Assembly (NCBI RefSeq): GCF_003991875.1
Contig: NZ_CP031423.1
Location: 682,001-746,000, forward strand
DNA: 64,000 bases
Direction: 5' to 3'
Source: Microbacterium lemovicicum
GTDB lineage: Bacteria; Actinomycetota; Actinomycetes; Actinomycetales; Microbacteriaceae
The translations under genes and the position numbers were made by a program. Below the pieces are notes generated by a model. The model made no database searches and was not told where the DNA came from. It saw nothing but the letters and a program-made list of their open reading frames with translations. Position 1 is the stretch's first letter; each line of letters begins with the position of its first letter. Positions 26,885 through 34,579 of the stretch are shown here, in pieces.

Positions 26885-28399
26885 TCAGGCTCCCTTGCCG
26901 AAGGTGGGGTTGTGTGCCGGTCCGAGCGTGATGTGCACGGCCTGCTGGTCGGTGTAGAAGTCGATCGAGCGGTAGCCGCCCTCGTGCCCGAGTCCGGAAG
27001 CCTTCACGCCTCCGAACGGCGTGCGCAGGTCGCGGACGTTGTTGGAGTTGAGCCACACCATCCCCGCCTCGACGTTCTGCGCGAACGTGTGCGCGCGCCG
27101 GAGGTCGTTGGTCCACACGTACGCGGCGAGGCCGTACTTCGTGTCGTTCGCGAGCGCGAGCGCCTCCTCCTCGGTGTCGAAGGGCGTGATCGCCACGACC
27201 GGACCGAAGATCTCCTCCTGGAAGATGCGGGCGTCCGGCGCCACGTCGGCGAACACCGTCGGCTGCACGAAGTTGCCGGTCGGGAAGCCCTCGGGGCGTC
27301 CGCCGCCGGCGACCAGCCGGCCCTCGCCCTTGCCGAGCTCGACGTACGACATCACCTTGTCGAAGTGCTCGGGGTGCACGAGCGCCCCCACCTCGGTCGC
27401 CGGGTCGTGGGGATAGCCGACCCGCACGCGGCTCGCCTGCGCGGCGTAGCGCTCGACGAAGGCGTCGTAGACCGACCGCTGCACGAGGATGCGGCTGCCC
27501 GCGGTGCAGCGCTCGCCGTTGAGGGAGAACACGCCGAAGATCGTCGCGTCGATCGCGGCATCCAGATCGGCGTCCTCGAACACGATCGCCGGCGACTTGC
27601 CGCCCAGCTCCATCGAGAGTCCCTTGAGGAACGGTGCGGCGTTCGCGAAGATCAGCTTCCCGGTCGAGCTCTCGCCGGTGAACGAGATGAGGGGCACGTC
27701 GGGATGCTTCACCAGCGCGTCTCCGGCATCCTCTCCCAGTCCGTTGACCAGGTTGAAGACGCCCTGCGGGAGGCCGGCCTCCTCGAAGATCCCGGCCCAG
27801 AGCGACGCGGAGAGCGGGGTGAACTCCGCCGGCTTGAGCACCACGGTGTTGCCGGTCGCCAGGGCGGGGCCGAGCTTCCAGGACTCCAGCATGAACGGGG
27901 TGTTCCAGGGCGTGATGAGCCCCGCGACGCCGATCGGCTTGCGGTTGACGTAGTTGAGCTGGCGGCCGGGCACCTTGAAGGCGTCATCGGTCTGGGCGAC
28001 GATCAGGTCGGCGAAGAAGCGGAAGTTCTCCGCGGCGCGACGGGCCTGCCCGAGCGCCTGGGTGATCGGCAGACCCGAGTCGAAGGACTCGAGCTCGGCC
28101 AGGCGCGCGTCCCGCGACTCGACGAGGTCGGCGATGCGGTGCAGGACGCGCGAGCGCTCGCGGGGCACCATGCGCGGCCACGGGCCGTCGGTGAAGGCGC
28201 GACGCGCGGCCGCCACGGCGCGGTCGATGTCGGCCTTCTTGCCGGCGGCGGCCTGCGCGTAGGTCTCGTTGGTCACCGGGTCGAGCACGTCGAAGGTGTC
28301 GCCGTCGACGGAGTCGGTGAAGGCGCCGTCGATGTAGTGCTGGATGCGGGTGGGTAGATCGGCGGGCACGGGCCTGCTCGCCAGGGCGGTGTCGGTCAT
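26885..28399 (-). CDS. hpaE: 5-carboxymethyl-2-hydroxymuconate semialdehyde dehydrogenase
   Basis: Oxidises the HpaD ring-cleavage product with NAD+. The 504-residue aldehyde dehydrogenase has the catalytic Glu264 in SMELGGKSP, the nucleophile Cys298 in NGERCTAG and the cofactor motif FTGESSTGK. GGAGG precedes the ATG by five bases. It follows the GntR gene by 47 bases and is directly upstream of hpaD. Its place within the homoprotocatechuate genes is what distinguishes it from other hydroxymuconic or succinate semialdehyde dehydrogenases. Confidence 0.9.
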   Translation of the reverse strand: MTDTALASRPVPADLPTRIQHYIDGAFTDSVDGDTFDVLDPVTNETYAQAAAGKKADIDRAVAAARRAFTDGPWPRMVPRERSRVLHRIADLVESRDARLAELESFDSGLPITQALGQARRAAENFRFFADLIVAQTDDAFKVPGRQLNYVNRKPIGVAGLITPWNTPFMLESWKLGPALATGNTVVLKPAEFTPLSASLWAGIFEEAGLPQGVFNLVNGLGEDAGDALVKHPDVPLISFTGESSTGKLIFANAAPFLKGLSMELGGKSPAIVFEDADLDAAIDATIFGVFSLNGERCTAGSRILVQRSVYDAFVERYAAQASRVRVGYPHDPATEVGALVHPEHFDKVMSYVELGKGEGRLVAGGGRPEGFPTGNFVQPTVFADVAPDARIFQEEIFGPVVAITPFDTEEEALALANDTKYGLAAYVWTNDLRRAHTFAQNVEAGMVWLNSNNVRDLRTPFGGVKASGLGHEGGYRSIDFYTDQQAVHITLGPAHNPTFGKGA

Positions 28400-28446
28400 G
28401 GTTCCTCCGTCGTCGACAGGTCGTCGAAAGGTCGAAAGTCGAATGG

Positions 28447-29151
28447 TCAGAAAGCGGGGAGGCCGAGGGCCTCGTCGGGGTGCTCGTGGATCATGTACGC
28501 GTCGAGCGTCGCGGAGCGGTGGCGGCGTGCCGCCTTCTCGATCTCGCCGAGCGGCGCCGACGTCTCGATGAGCCGCAGGATGTTCTCGTGCTCGGCGACC
28601 GACTCCTGCGCGCGCCCCGGCACGAAGCTGAACGTCGAGTCGCGCAGGTGGCCGAGCCGCGCCCACTCGCCCCGCACCAGCTCGAGGAGGCGCGGGTTGA
28701 CGCACTTCTCGAAGAGTGTCGCGTGGAACTCCTGGTTGAGCCCGGTGAAGGCGCGGGGGTCGAAGTGGTCGAGCGTCTCCACCATGAGCGCGTTGATGTC
28801 GCGGGCACGGCGGACGTCGTCGATCGTGAGGCTGCGCGCGGCCAGGGCCGTGGCCGTGCCCTCGAGGATCGAGAGCGCCTGCATGCTGTGGCGGTAGGCG
28901 GAGTCGTCGACCATGGAGACACGGGCGCCGACGTTGCGCTCGAACATGACGAGGCCCTCGGCCTCGAGCTGACGGATGGCCTCGCGGACCGGCACGACGC
29001 TCATGTCGAGCTCGCCGGCGATCGACCCGAGCACGAGCCGGTAGCCGGGCACGAACTCCTGGCGCGCGATGCGGTCCTTGATCCAGCGGTAGGCCAGCTG
29101 CGACTTGCTGAACGTGGCGTCGGGTGCGCGCGTCTCCGGGATCGCGTTCAC
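28447..29151 (-). CDS. GntR-family regulator, FCD (FadR) type
   Basis: A 234-residue repressor-like protein. A winged helix-turn-helix at about residues 18-80 contains GSIAGELDMSVVPVREAIRQLE, the GntR recognition segment. It is followed by an all-helical FCD effector domain with the metal-binding His residues in NQEFHATLF, EHENIL and the HRSATLD region. The GTG overlaps the stop of the FAH-RraA fusion gene, so the regulator sits inside the operon it probably controls. The likely operator is the palindrome at 30732-30743 in the divergent promoter region. The effector may be homoprotocatechuate or a ring-cleavage product. Confidence 0.9.
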   Translation of the reverse strand: MNAIPETRAPDATFSKSQLAYRWIKDRIARQEFVPGYRLVLGSIAGELDMSVVPVREAIRQLEAEGLVMFERNVGARVSMVDDSAYRHSMQALSILEGTATALAARSLTIDDVRRARDINALMVETLDHFDPRAFTGLNQEFHATLFEKCVNPRLLELVRGEWARLGHLRDSTFSFVPGRAQESVAEHENILRLIETSAPLGEIEKAARRHRSATLDAYMIHEHPDEALGLPAF

Positions 29152-30701
29152 GAGGTCGACTCCCGGGCGTCGTAGATCGCGCGCCAGGCGGCGTTCATCG
29201 GGAAGAGCCCGTCGACGGGATGCCCCGCGGCGACCTGCTCCGCGATCCACGCGTCCTCCTCCTCCTGGGCGAGGGCGGCGCGGGCCACGTCCTCGGCCAT
29301 CGCGCGGGGGAGGACGATCACACCGTCGGCGTCGCCGACGATGACGTCGCCCGGCTGCACCGTGGTGCCGCCGCAGGCGATCGTGAGGTCGACGTCCCAG
29401 GGGACGTGCTTGCGGCCGAGGACGGCGGGGTGGGCTCCGCGCGAGTAGACCGGCAGGCCGATCGCGGCGACCGCGTCCATGTCGCGCACGCCGCCGTCCG
29501 TGACGATGCCGGCCGCACCGCGGGTACGGGCGCGGAGGGCCAGGATGTCGCCCAGCGTGCCGGATCCGCTCTCCCCGCGCGCCTCGATGACGATGACCTC
29601 GCCCTCCTCGACGGCGTCGAACGCCCGCTTCTGGGCGTTGTAGCCGCCGCCGTGCGCGGCGAAGAGGTCTTCGCGGTTGGGGACGAAGCGCAGCGTGCGC
29701 GCGACGCCGATGAGCTTCATCTCGGGGTGGGTGGGGCGCACGCCGTCGATCGTGACGTTGTCGAGGCCGCGCTTGCGCAGCTGCGCCGACAGGGCCGCCA
29801 CGGGCGTGACGTCGAGCACGGCCCGCAGCTCGGGGGAGAGGGCGCGCGCAGTCTCTTCCGGCGAGCGAGACGAGCGAGTCGAAACGTCCCCGTCGCTGCC
29901 GTCGCCGTGTCGGCTGCCGCCGACCGCAGCCGCCGCCTCCGCCGACCCCCACGCCTCGGCGCGCTGGGTGTCGTCCACCGCGGGCAGCGAGCCGAGAGCC
30001 GGGTCGAAGGGCACCTGCCCCTCGACGACGGTGGTCCGCAGGCGGCCCGACGTCGGAGCACCGGGCGCGGTCGGGGCATCCACTTCGATCTCGACGACGT
30101 CTCCCGGCACGATCACCGTCGAGCCCGCGGGCGTGCCGGTGAGGATGACGTCGCCCTCTTCGAGCGTGAAGTGCTGCGACAGGTCGGCGACGATCTGGGG
30201 GAGGGCGAAGATCAGGCCGGCGGTGGTGTCGTCCTGAGCGGGCTCTCCGTTGACCCACGCGCGCACGCGCAGCTCATCGGGGTCGACCGCGCGTGCGTCG
30301 ATGAGCCCCGGGCCGAGCGGGGTGAAGCCGTCGCCGCCCTTCGACCGGACGTTGGATCCCTTGTCGTTCGCACGCAGGTCGTACAGTCCGAGGTCGTTCG
30401 CCGCCGTGACCCAGGCCACATGGTCCCACGCCCCGTCGACGGTCACGCGGCGAGCCGGGCGGCCCACGACGAGGGCGATCTCCGCCTCGAAGGCGAGGAG
30501 CTCGGTGCCGTGCGGGCGCTCGACGGTCGCGCCCGAGGCGGCGACGGAGCTCGACGGCTTGAGGAAGTAGGAGGGATCGGCGGGGCGGCGACCGCGCTGA
30601 TCGGCGCGCGAGGCGTAGCTGAGGTGCACCGCGATGATCTTGCCGGGGCGGGCCGGCAGCGCCGAGAAACGGGGGTCCGCGGCATCCGTCTGCTGAGTCA
30701 T
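29148..30701 (-). CDS. FAH-family isomerase/decarboxylase fused to an RraA-like domain
   Basis: A 517-residue two-domain enzyme of the homoprotocatechuate pathway. Residues about 20-235 form a fumarylacetoacetate-hydrolase fold with metal ligands Glu72 and Glu74 (AFEAEIAL) and Asp103 (ANDLGLYD), plus Lys121 and LTGTPAGS, as in HpaG/HpcE. Residues about 236-280 are a polar linker. Residues about 281-500 match RraA-like aldolases/decarboxylases: GGGYNAQKRA, LGDILALRA, and Arg396-Asp397 in TDGGVRD. E. coli HpcE is instead a tandem of two FAH folds. An RraA-type oxaloacetate-decarboxylase-like half could supply the decarboxylation of the oxo-pentene-tricarboxylate. GAGGGAG precedes the ATG. It is the first gene of the operon. 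Confidence 0.85.
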   Translation of the reverse strand: MTQQTDAADPRFSALPARPGKIIAVHLSYASRADQRGRRPADPSYFLKPSSSVAASGATVERPHGTELLAFEAEIALVVGRPARRVTVDGAWDHVAWVTAANDLGLYDLRANDKGSNVRSKGGDGFTPLGPGLIDARAVDPDELRVRAWVNGEPAQDDTTAGLIFALPQIVADLSQHFTLEEGDVILTGTPAGSTVIVPGDVVEIEVDAPTAPGAPTSGRLRTTVVEGQVPFDPALGSLPAVDDTQRAEAWGSAEAAAAVGGSRHGDGSDGDVSTRSSRSPEETARALSPELRAVLDVTPVAALSAQLRKRGLDNVTIDGVRPTHPEMKLIGVARTLRFVPNREDLFAAHGGGYNAQKRAFDAVEEGEVIVIEARGESGSGTLGDILALRARTRGAAGIVTDGGVRDMDAVAAIGLPVYSRGAHPAVLGRKHVPWDVDLTIACGGTTVQPGDVIVGDADGVIVLPRAMAEDVARAALAQEEEDAWIAEQVAAGHPVDGLFPMNAAWRAIYDARESTS

Positions 30702-30720
30702 GAGCTCCCTCGCTCTTGCG

Positions 30721-30743
30721 TCGTATCTGAAATCGTATATGAT
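30721..30743. promoter_or_regulatory. Putative GntR operator in the divergent hpa/MFS promoter
   Basis: ATCGTATATGAT (30732-30743) is a near-perfect palindrome with five of six pairs, and a related half TCGTAT lies at 30721-30726. The patch is A+T-rich and lies between the divergent fusion gene and MFS gene. Its length and symmetry fit an FCD-type GntR dimer. Confidence 0.5.
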
Positions 30744-30809
30744 CTGATCACGTCCGGCAAGCATCGCCGCCCATCCCGACAGCAGCATCGCATCGACACA
30801 GGAGTCACG

Positions 30810-32189
30810 ATGAGCAATCCTTCCCCGTCCGCCTTCACCCCGACGGGCACGATCTCCGCGCCGGCCGACCGTCGCCGCGTGGTCTTCGCCACCGTGGTCG
30901 GCACCACCGTCGAGTGGTACGACTTCTTCATCTACGCCACCGCGGTCGGTCTGGTCTTCGGCCAGCTGTTCTTCGGCAGCCTGGGCGCCGACAGCGCGAT
31001 CCTCGCCTTCGCCACCGTGGGCGTCAGCTTCCTGTTCCGCCCGCTCGGCGCCTTCCTCGCCGGGCACTTCGGCGACAAGTTCGGCCGCAAGGTCGTGCTG
31101 ATGTGGACGCTGATCCTCATGGGCATCGCGACCGCGCTCATCGGCGTGCTGCCGACCTACGAGTCGATCGGCGTGGCCGCGCCGATCCTGCTCGTGCTGC
31201 TGCGCATCCTGCAGGGCCTGTCGGCCGGCGGCGAGTGGGGCGGCGCGGTGCTGATGGCCGTCGAGCACGCTCCGCGGAACCGCCGCGGCGCGTTCGGAGC
31301 CTCGCCGCAGATCGGCGTCCCGCTCGGACTGCTTCTGGCCTCCGGCGTCATGGCGCTCATGACCGTGATCGCACCCGGCGACGCGTTCGTGCAGTGGGGC
31401 TGGCGCGTGCCGTTCCTGCTGAGCGTCGTGCTGATCCTCATCGGCTGGTACGTCCGCCGCCGCGTCGAGGAGAGCCCCGTCTTCGCGGAGCTGGCCGAGC
31501 GCAAGGAGAAGGCGCGGATGCCTATCGTGCAGCTCTTCCGCAAGCACGCGCTCCTCGTGCTCATCGCCGCCCTCGTGTTCGCCGGCAACAACGCCGTCGG
31601 GTACATGACCACCGGCGGCTACATCCAGGGCTACGCGACGAACCCCGACGGCCCGCTGGGCCTCGAGCGCGGCCCCGTCCTCTGGGCCGTCGCCGGCTCG
31701 GCCGTCACCTGGCTGATCTCCACCCTCGCAGCCGGCTTCGTCTCCGACCGCATCGGCCGCCGCACGACGTACGTCATCGGCTGGCTGCTGCAGCTCGTCG
31801 GCGTCTTCACGCTGTTCCCGCTGGTGAACACCGGCAGCATCGGACTGCTGTTCCTCGGACTCGCGATCCTCACAATCGGCCTGGGCTTCACCTACGGACC
31901 GCAGGCGGCGCTCTACACGGAGCTCTTCCCGGCATCCATCCGCTTCTCCGGCGTCTCGATCTCCTACGCGATCGGCGCCATTCTGGGCGGGGCGTTCGCG
32001 CCGACCATCGCCACCGCGCTGGTGAAGGAGACGGGCACCACGATGTCCGTCACCTGGTACCTCGCCGGCATGACGGTGATCGGCCTCATCGCGACCCTCC
32101 TCCTGCGCGACCGCAGCGGCATCCGTCTCGGCCTCGAGGCCGAGGAGGAGCAGGCGGTCAGCCCGATCCGCGGCCTCGCCAAGGTCTGA
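30810..32189 (+). CDS. MFS transporter, metabolite:proton symporter family
   Basis: A 459-residue, 12-helix carrier probably importing the aromatic acid used by the hpa genes. Family motifs are TTVEWYDFFIYAT in the first helix, GHFGDKFGRKVVLM in loop 2-3, GGEWGGAVLMAVEHAP in helix 5 and the second-half loop SDRIGRRTTYV. These place it in the MHS group with shikimate, alpha-ketoglutarate and 4-hydroxyphenylacetate carriers. AGGAG lies five bases before the ATG. It is divergent from the fusion gene and shares the GntR-type operator region, so it is likely co-induced. Confidence 0.9.
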   Translation: MSNPSPSAFTPTGTISAPADRRRVVFATVVGTTVEWYDFFIYATAVGLVFGQLFFGSLGADSAILAFATVGVSFLFRPLGAFLAGHFGDKFGRKVVLMWTLILMGIATALIGVLPTYESIGVAAPILLVLLRILQGLSAGGEWGGAVLMAVEHAPRNRRGAFGASPQIGVPLGLLLASGVMALMTVIAPGDAFVQWGWRVPFLLSVVLILIGWYVRRRVEESPVFAELAERKEKARMPIVQLFRKHALLVLIAALVFAGNNAVGYMTTGGYIQGYATNPDGPLGLERGPVLWAVAGSAVTWLISTLAAGFVSDRIGRRTTYVIGWLLQLVGVFTLFPLVNTGSIGLLFLGLAILTIGLGFTYGPQAALYTELFPASIRFSGVSISYAIGAILGGAFAPTIATALVKETGTTMSVTWYLAGMTVIGLIATLLLRDRSGIRLGLEAEEEQAVSPIRGLAKV

Positions 32190-32297
32190 CCCGAGGCTCG
32201 CCGCGGCACGGCCGAGACGCCCGCGAAGCCGCCGAAACCGCACCGCTCGACAAGCCGACCCGCACCGCCGTCCGCACCCGCCATCCGAGGGGATCCC

Positions 32298-34193
32298 ATG
32301 CAGTTCCACCACCACGGCTACGTCTCCGGTGACCCGCGCGTGCAGCCCGCCGCCGGCATCGGCCGGGATCGGCCCGCCGACCTCCCCGACGAGGTCGACG
32401 TGCTCATCGTCGGCTCGGGGCCCGCCGGCATGCTGCTGGCGGCGCAGCTCGCGCAGTACCCCGACGTCTCCACGCGCATCGTGGAGCGCCGGAGCGGGCG
32501 CCTGGAGCTCGGTCAGGCCGACGGCATCCAGCCCCGCAGTGTCGAGACGTTCCAGGCGTTCGGCTTCGCGGAGCGGATCATCGCCGAGGCGTACAACATC
32601 GCGTGGATGAACTTCTGGGGACCGGACCCCGAGGACCCGAGCCGCATCATCCGCACCGCTCGCACCGAGGACTACGCGTTCAAGATCAGCGAGTTCCCGC
32701 ACCTGATCGTGAACCAGGCGCGCGTGCTCGACTACTTCGCCGAGGCCGCCGCCCTGGCGCCCGGACGCATCGTGCCCGACTACGGCATGGAGTTCGCCGG
32801 CCTCACCGTGCACCCGGAGGGGGAGCACCCGGTCGAGGTGCGCCTGCGCCGGACCGAGGGCGACCGGGCCGGCGAGGAGCTGACCGTGCGCGCGACGTAC
32901 GTCGTCGGAAGCGACGGCGCCCGCAGCGGCGTGCGCGAGGCGATCGGCCGCACGCACCTCGGCGCCTCGGCCGCGCACGCGTGGGGCGTCATGGACGTGC
33001 TGGTCAACACCGACTTCCCCGACTGGCGCACCAAGTGCGCGATCAACGCGGAGGCCGGCAACATCCTCCTCATCCCCCGTGAGGGCGGCTATCTCTGCCG
33101 CGTCTACGTCGACCTGGGCGAGGTGCCCGCCGGCGACAACCGCCAGGTGCGCTCCACTCCCGTCGAGGCGGTCATCGAGCGGGCGAACGCGATCCTGCAC
33201 CCGTATGCGATCGACGTGAAGCAGGTGGCGTGGAGCAGCGTCTACGAGGTCGGGCATCGTGTGACCGACCACTTCGACGACGCCGCCGACGAGCCCGGTC
33301 GCGAGCCGCACGTGTTCCTCACCGGCGACGCGTGCCACACCCACAGCGCGAAGGCCGGCCAGGGCATGAACGTGTCGATGCAGGACGGCTTCAACCTCGG
33401 CTGGAAGCTGGGCTCGGTGCTCACCGGTCGCAGCCCCGCGTCGCTGCTGACGACCTACTCCGCCGAGCGTCAGCCCGTCGCGCAGGAGCTCATCGACTTC
33501 GACCGCGAGTGGTCGTCGCTGATGGCGCGCAAACCGGAGGAGATCTCCGACCCGCAGGACCTCGCCACCTACTACCTGGCCACGGCGGAGTTCCCGTCCG
33601 GCTTCATGACGCGTTACGCGCCGTCGTCGATCATCGCGGGCGCGGCCCGTCAGGAGCTCGCCGAGGGCTTCCCCCTCGGCAAGCGCTTCGCCTCCTCCGA
33701 GGTCGTGCTCGTCGCCGACGGCAACCGCGTGCACCTCGGGCACCACGCCCGTGCCGACGGCCGCTGGCGCATCTACGTGTTCGCCGACCGGGCCGCGCCG
33801 GGTGAGGACTCGGCCCTGTCGACCTGGGCGCAGTGGTGGACGGATGCCGCGGCATCCCCCCTCGCGACGTTCACGCCCGCGGGGGCCGACGCCGACGCGG
33901 TGTTCGACGTCAAGGTGGTCTACCAGCAGCCGCACGAGGAGGTCGACGTCACCCGCGTGCCGGATGCCTTCCGTCCGCAGACCGGCCCGCTCGGCCTCAC
34001 CGACTGGGAGAAGGTGTTCGCCGCCGCGCCGAGCGCGTGGACGAGCACCGACATCTTCGAAGAGCGGGGCCTGTCGCGCGACGGCGTCGTGGTGGTCGTG
34101 CGGCCCGACCAGTACGTCGCGCACGTCCTGCCGCTGACGGCGACGGACGAGCTCGCGGAGTTCTTCGCGGGCAACATGCTGCCCCCGCGCTGA
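32298..34193 (+). CDS. FAD-dependent aromatic monooxygenase, phenol 2-monooxygenase type
   Basis: A 631-residue group A flavin monooxygenase. The dinucleotide loop GSGPAG lies at 39-44, the DG motif SDGARSGVR at 205-213, and the FAD ribityl motif LTGDACHTHSAKAGQGMN at about 341-358. The C-terminal 190 residues form the thioredoxin-like domain found in phenol hydroxylase and 3-hydroxybenzoate 4-monooxygenase (MobA). GAGGGG precedes the ATG by six bases. It follows the MFS gene in the same direction, so it probably makes the catechol cleaved by HpaD, for example homoprotocatechuate from a hydroxyphenylacetate. A 3-hydroxybenzoate substrate would not connect to HpaD. Confidence 0.88.
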   Translation: MQFHHHGYVSGDPRVQPAAGIGRDRPADLPDEVDVLIVGSGPAGMLLAAQLAQYPDVSTRIVERRSGRLELGQADGIQPRSVETFQAFGFAERIIAEAYNIAWMNFWGPDPEDPSRIIRTARTEDYAFKISEFPHLIVNQARVLDYFAEAAALAPGRIVPDYGMEFAGLTVHPEGEHPVEVRLRRTEGDRAGEELTVRATYVVGSDGARSGVREAIGRTHLGASAAHAWGVMDVLVNTDFPDWRTKCAINAEAGNILLIPREGGYLCRVYVDLGEVPAGDNRQVRSTPVEAVIERANAILHPYAIDVKQVAWSSVYEVGHRVTDHFDDAADEPGREPHVFLTGDACHTHSAKAGQGMNVSMQDGFNLGWKLGSVLTGRSPASLLTTYSAERQPVAQELIDFDREWSSLMARKPEEISDPQDLATYYLATAEFPSGFMTRYAPSSIIAGAARQELAEGFPLGKRFASSEVVLVADGNRVHLGHHARADGRWRIYVFADRAAPGEDSALSTWAQWWTDAAASPLATFTPAGADADAVFDVKVVYQQPHEEVDVTRVPDAFRPQTGPLGLTDWEKVFAAAPSAWTSTDIFEERGLSRDGVVVVVRPDQYVAHVLPLTATDELAEFFAGNMLPPR

Positions 34194-34225
34194 GCAACCC
34201 CGCCCGGGTGGGTCAGAATCGGGGC

Positions 34226-34579
34226 ATGAGCACCGAGTACTCCGCCGATGCGGCCGCCGACCACCTCGAGGCGGATCTGGTGGGGCGGCCGCTGTCGCCG
34301 ATGCGCCGCTCGCTGCGGATGATCGCCTCCGTCGTGACGACCGCGCTGTCGGGCGACGCCGATCCCGTCGGTGCGGCGATCGACCTCGTCGTCACGCGAC
34401 GCGCGTCGGGCGCCGAGGTGCTGCGCGTCAAGGCCGGGAGCATGGAGGAGGCCGACCGGCTGCTGCAGGTCGTGCGTCAGGACCTCGCCACCAAGACCGT
34501 GCGGGAGTTCGCGGCCGAGTGGCGCCACATCGACGACGACCGCGACGGCGGCGACGGCGTCACGAGTTCACGCGGATGA
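34226..34579 (+). CDS. Conserved hypothetical protein, small and soluble
   Basis: A 117-residue protein without signal peptide or membrane helix. The middle (PMRRSLRMIASVVTTAL, then VVTRRASGAEVLRVKAG) suggests a helix followed by a beta-hairpin, and the end is acidic and Gly-rich. I do not recognise the family. Codon use is typical for the window, supporting a real gene. It begins 32 bases after the monooxygenase and its last 20 bases overlap the end of the convergent decarboxylase gene, so the two mRNAs are complementary at their 3' ends. Confidence 0.6.
   Translation: MSTEYSADAAADHLEADLVGRPLSPMRRSLRMIASVVTTALSGDADPVGAAIDLVVTRRASGAEVLRVKAGSMEEADRLLQVVRQDLATKTVREFAAEWRHIDDDRDGGDGVTSSRG

Noticed and set aside
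29148-34124. A 1,658-codon frame continuing upstream of the FAH-RraA gene through the MFS and monooxygenase genes
   Set aside because: Only the part after the ATG at 30701 has domain motifs and a ribosome site. The rest is antisense shadow of two well-supported genes.
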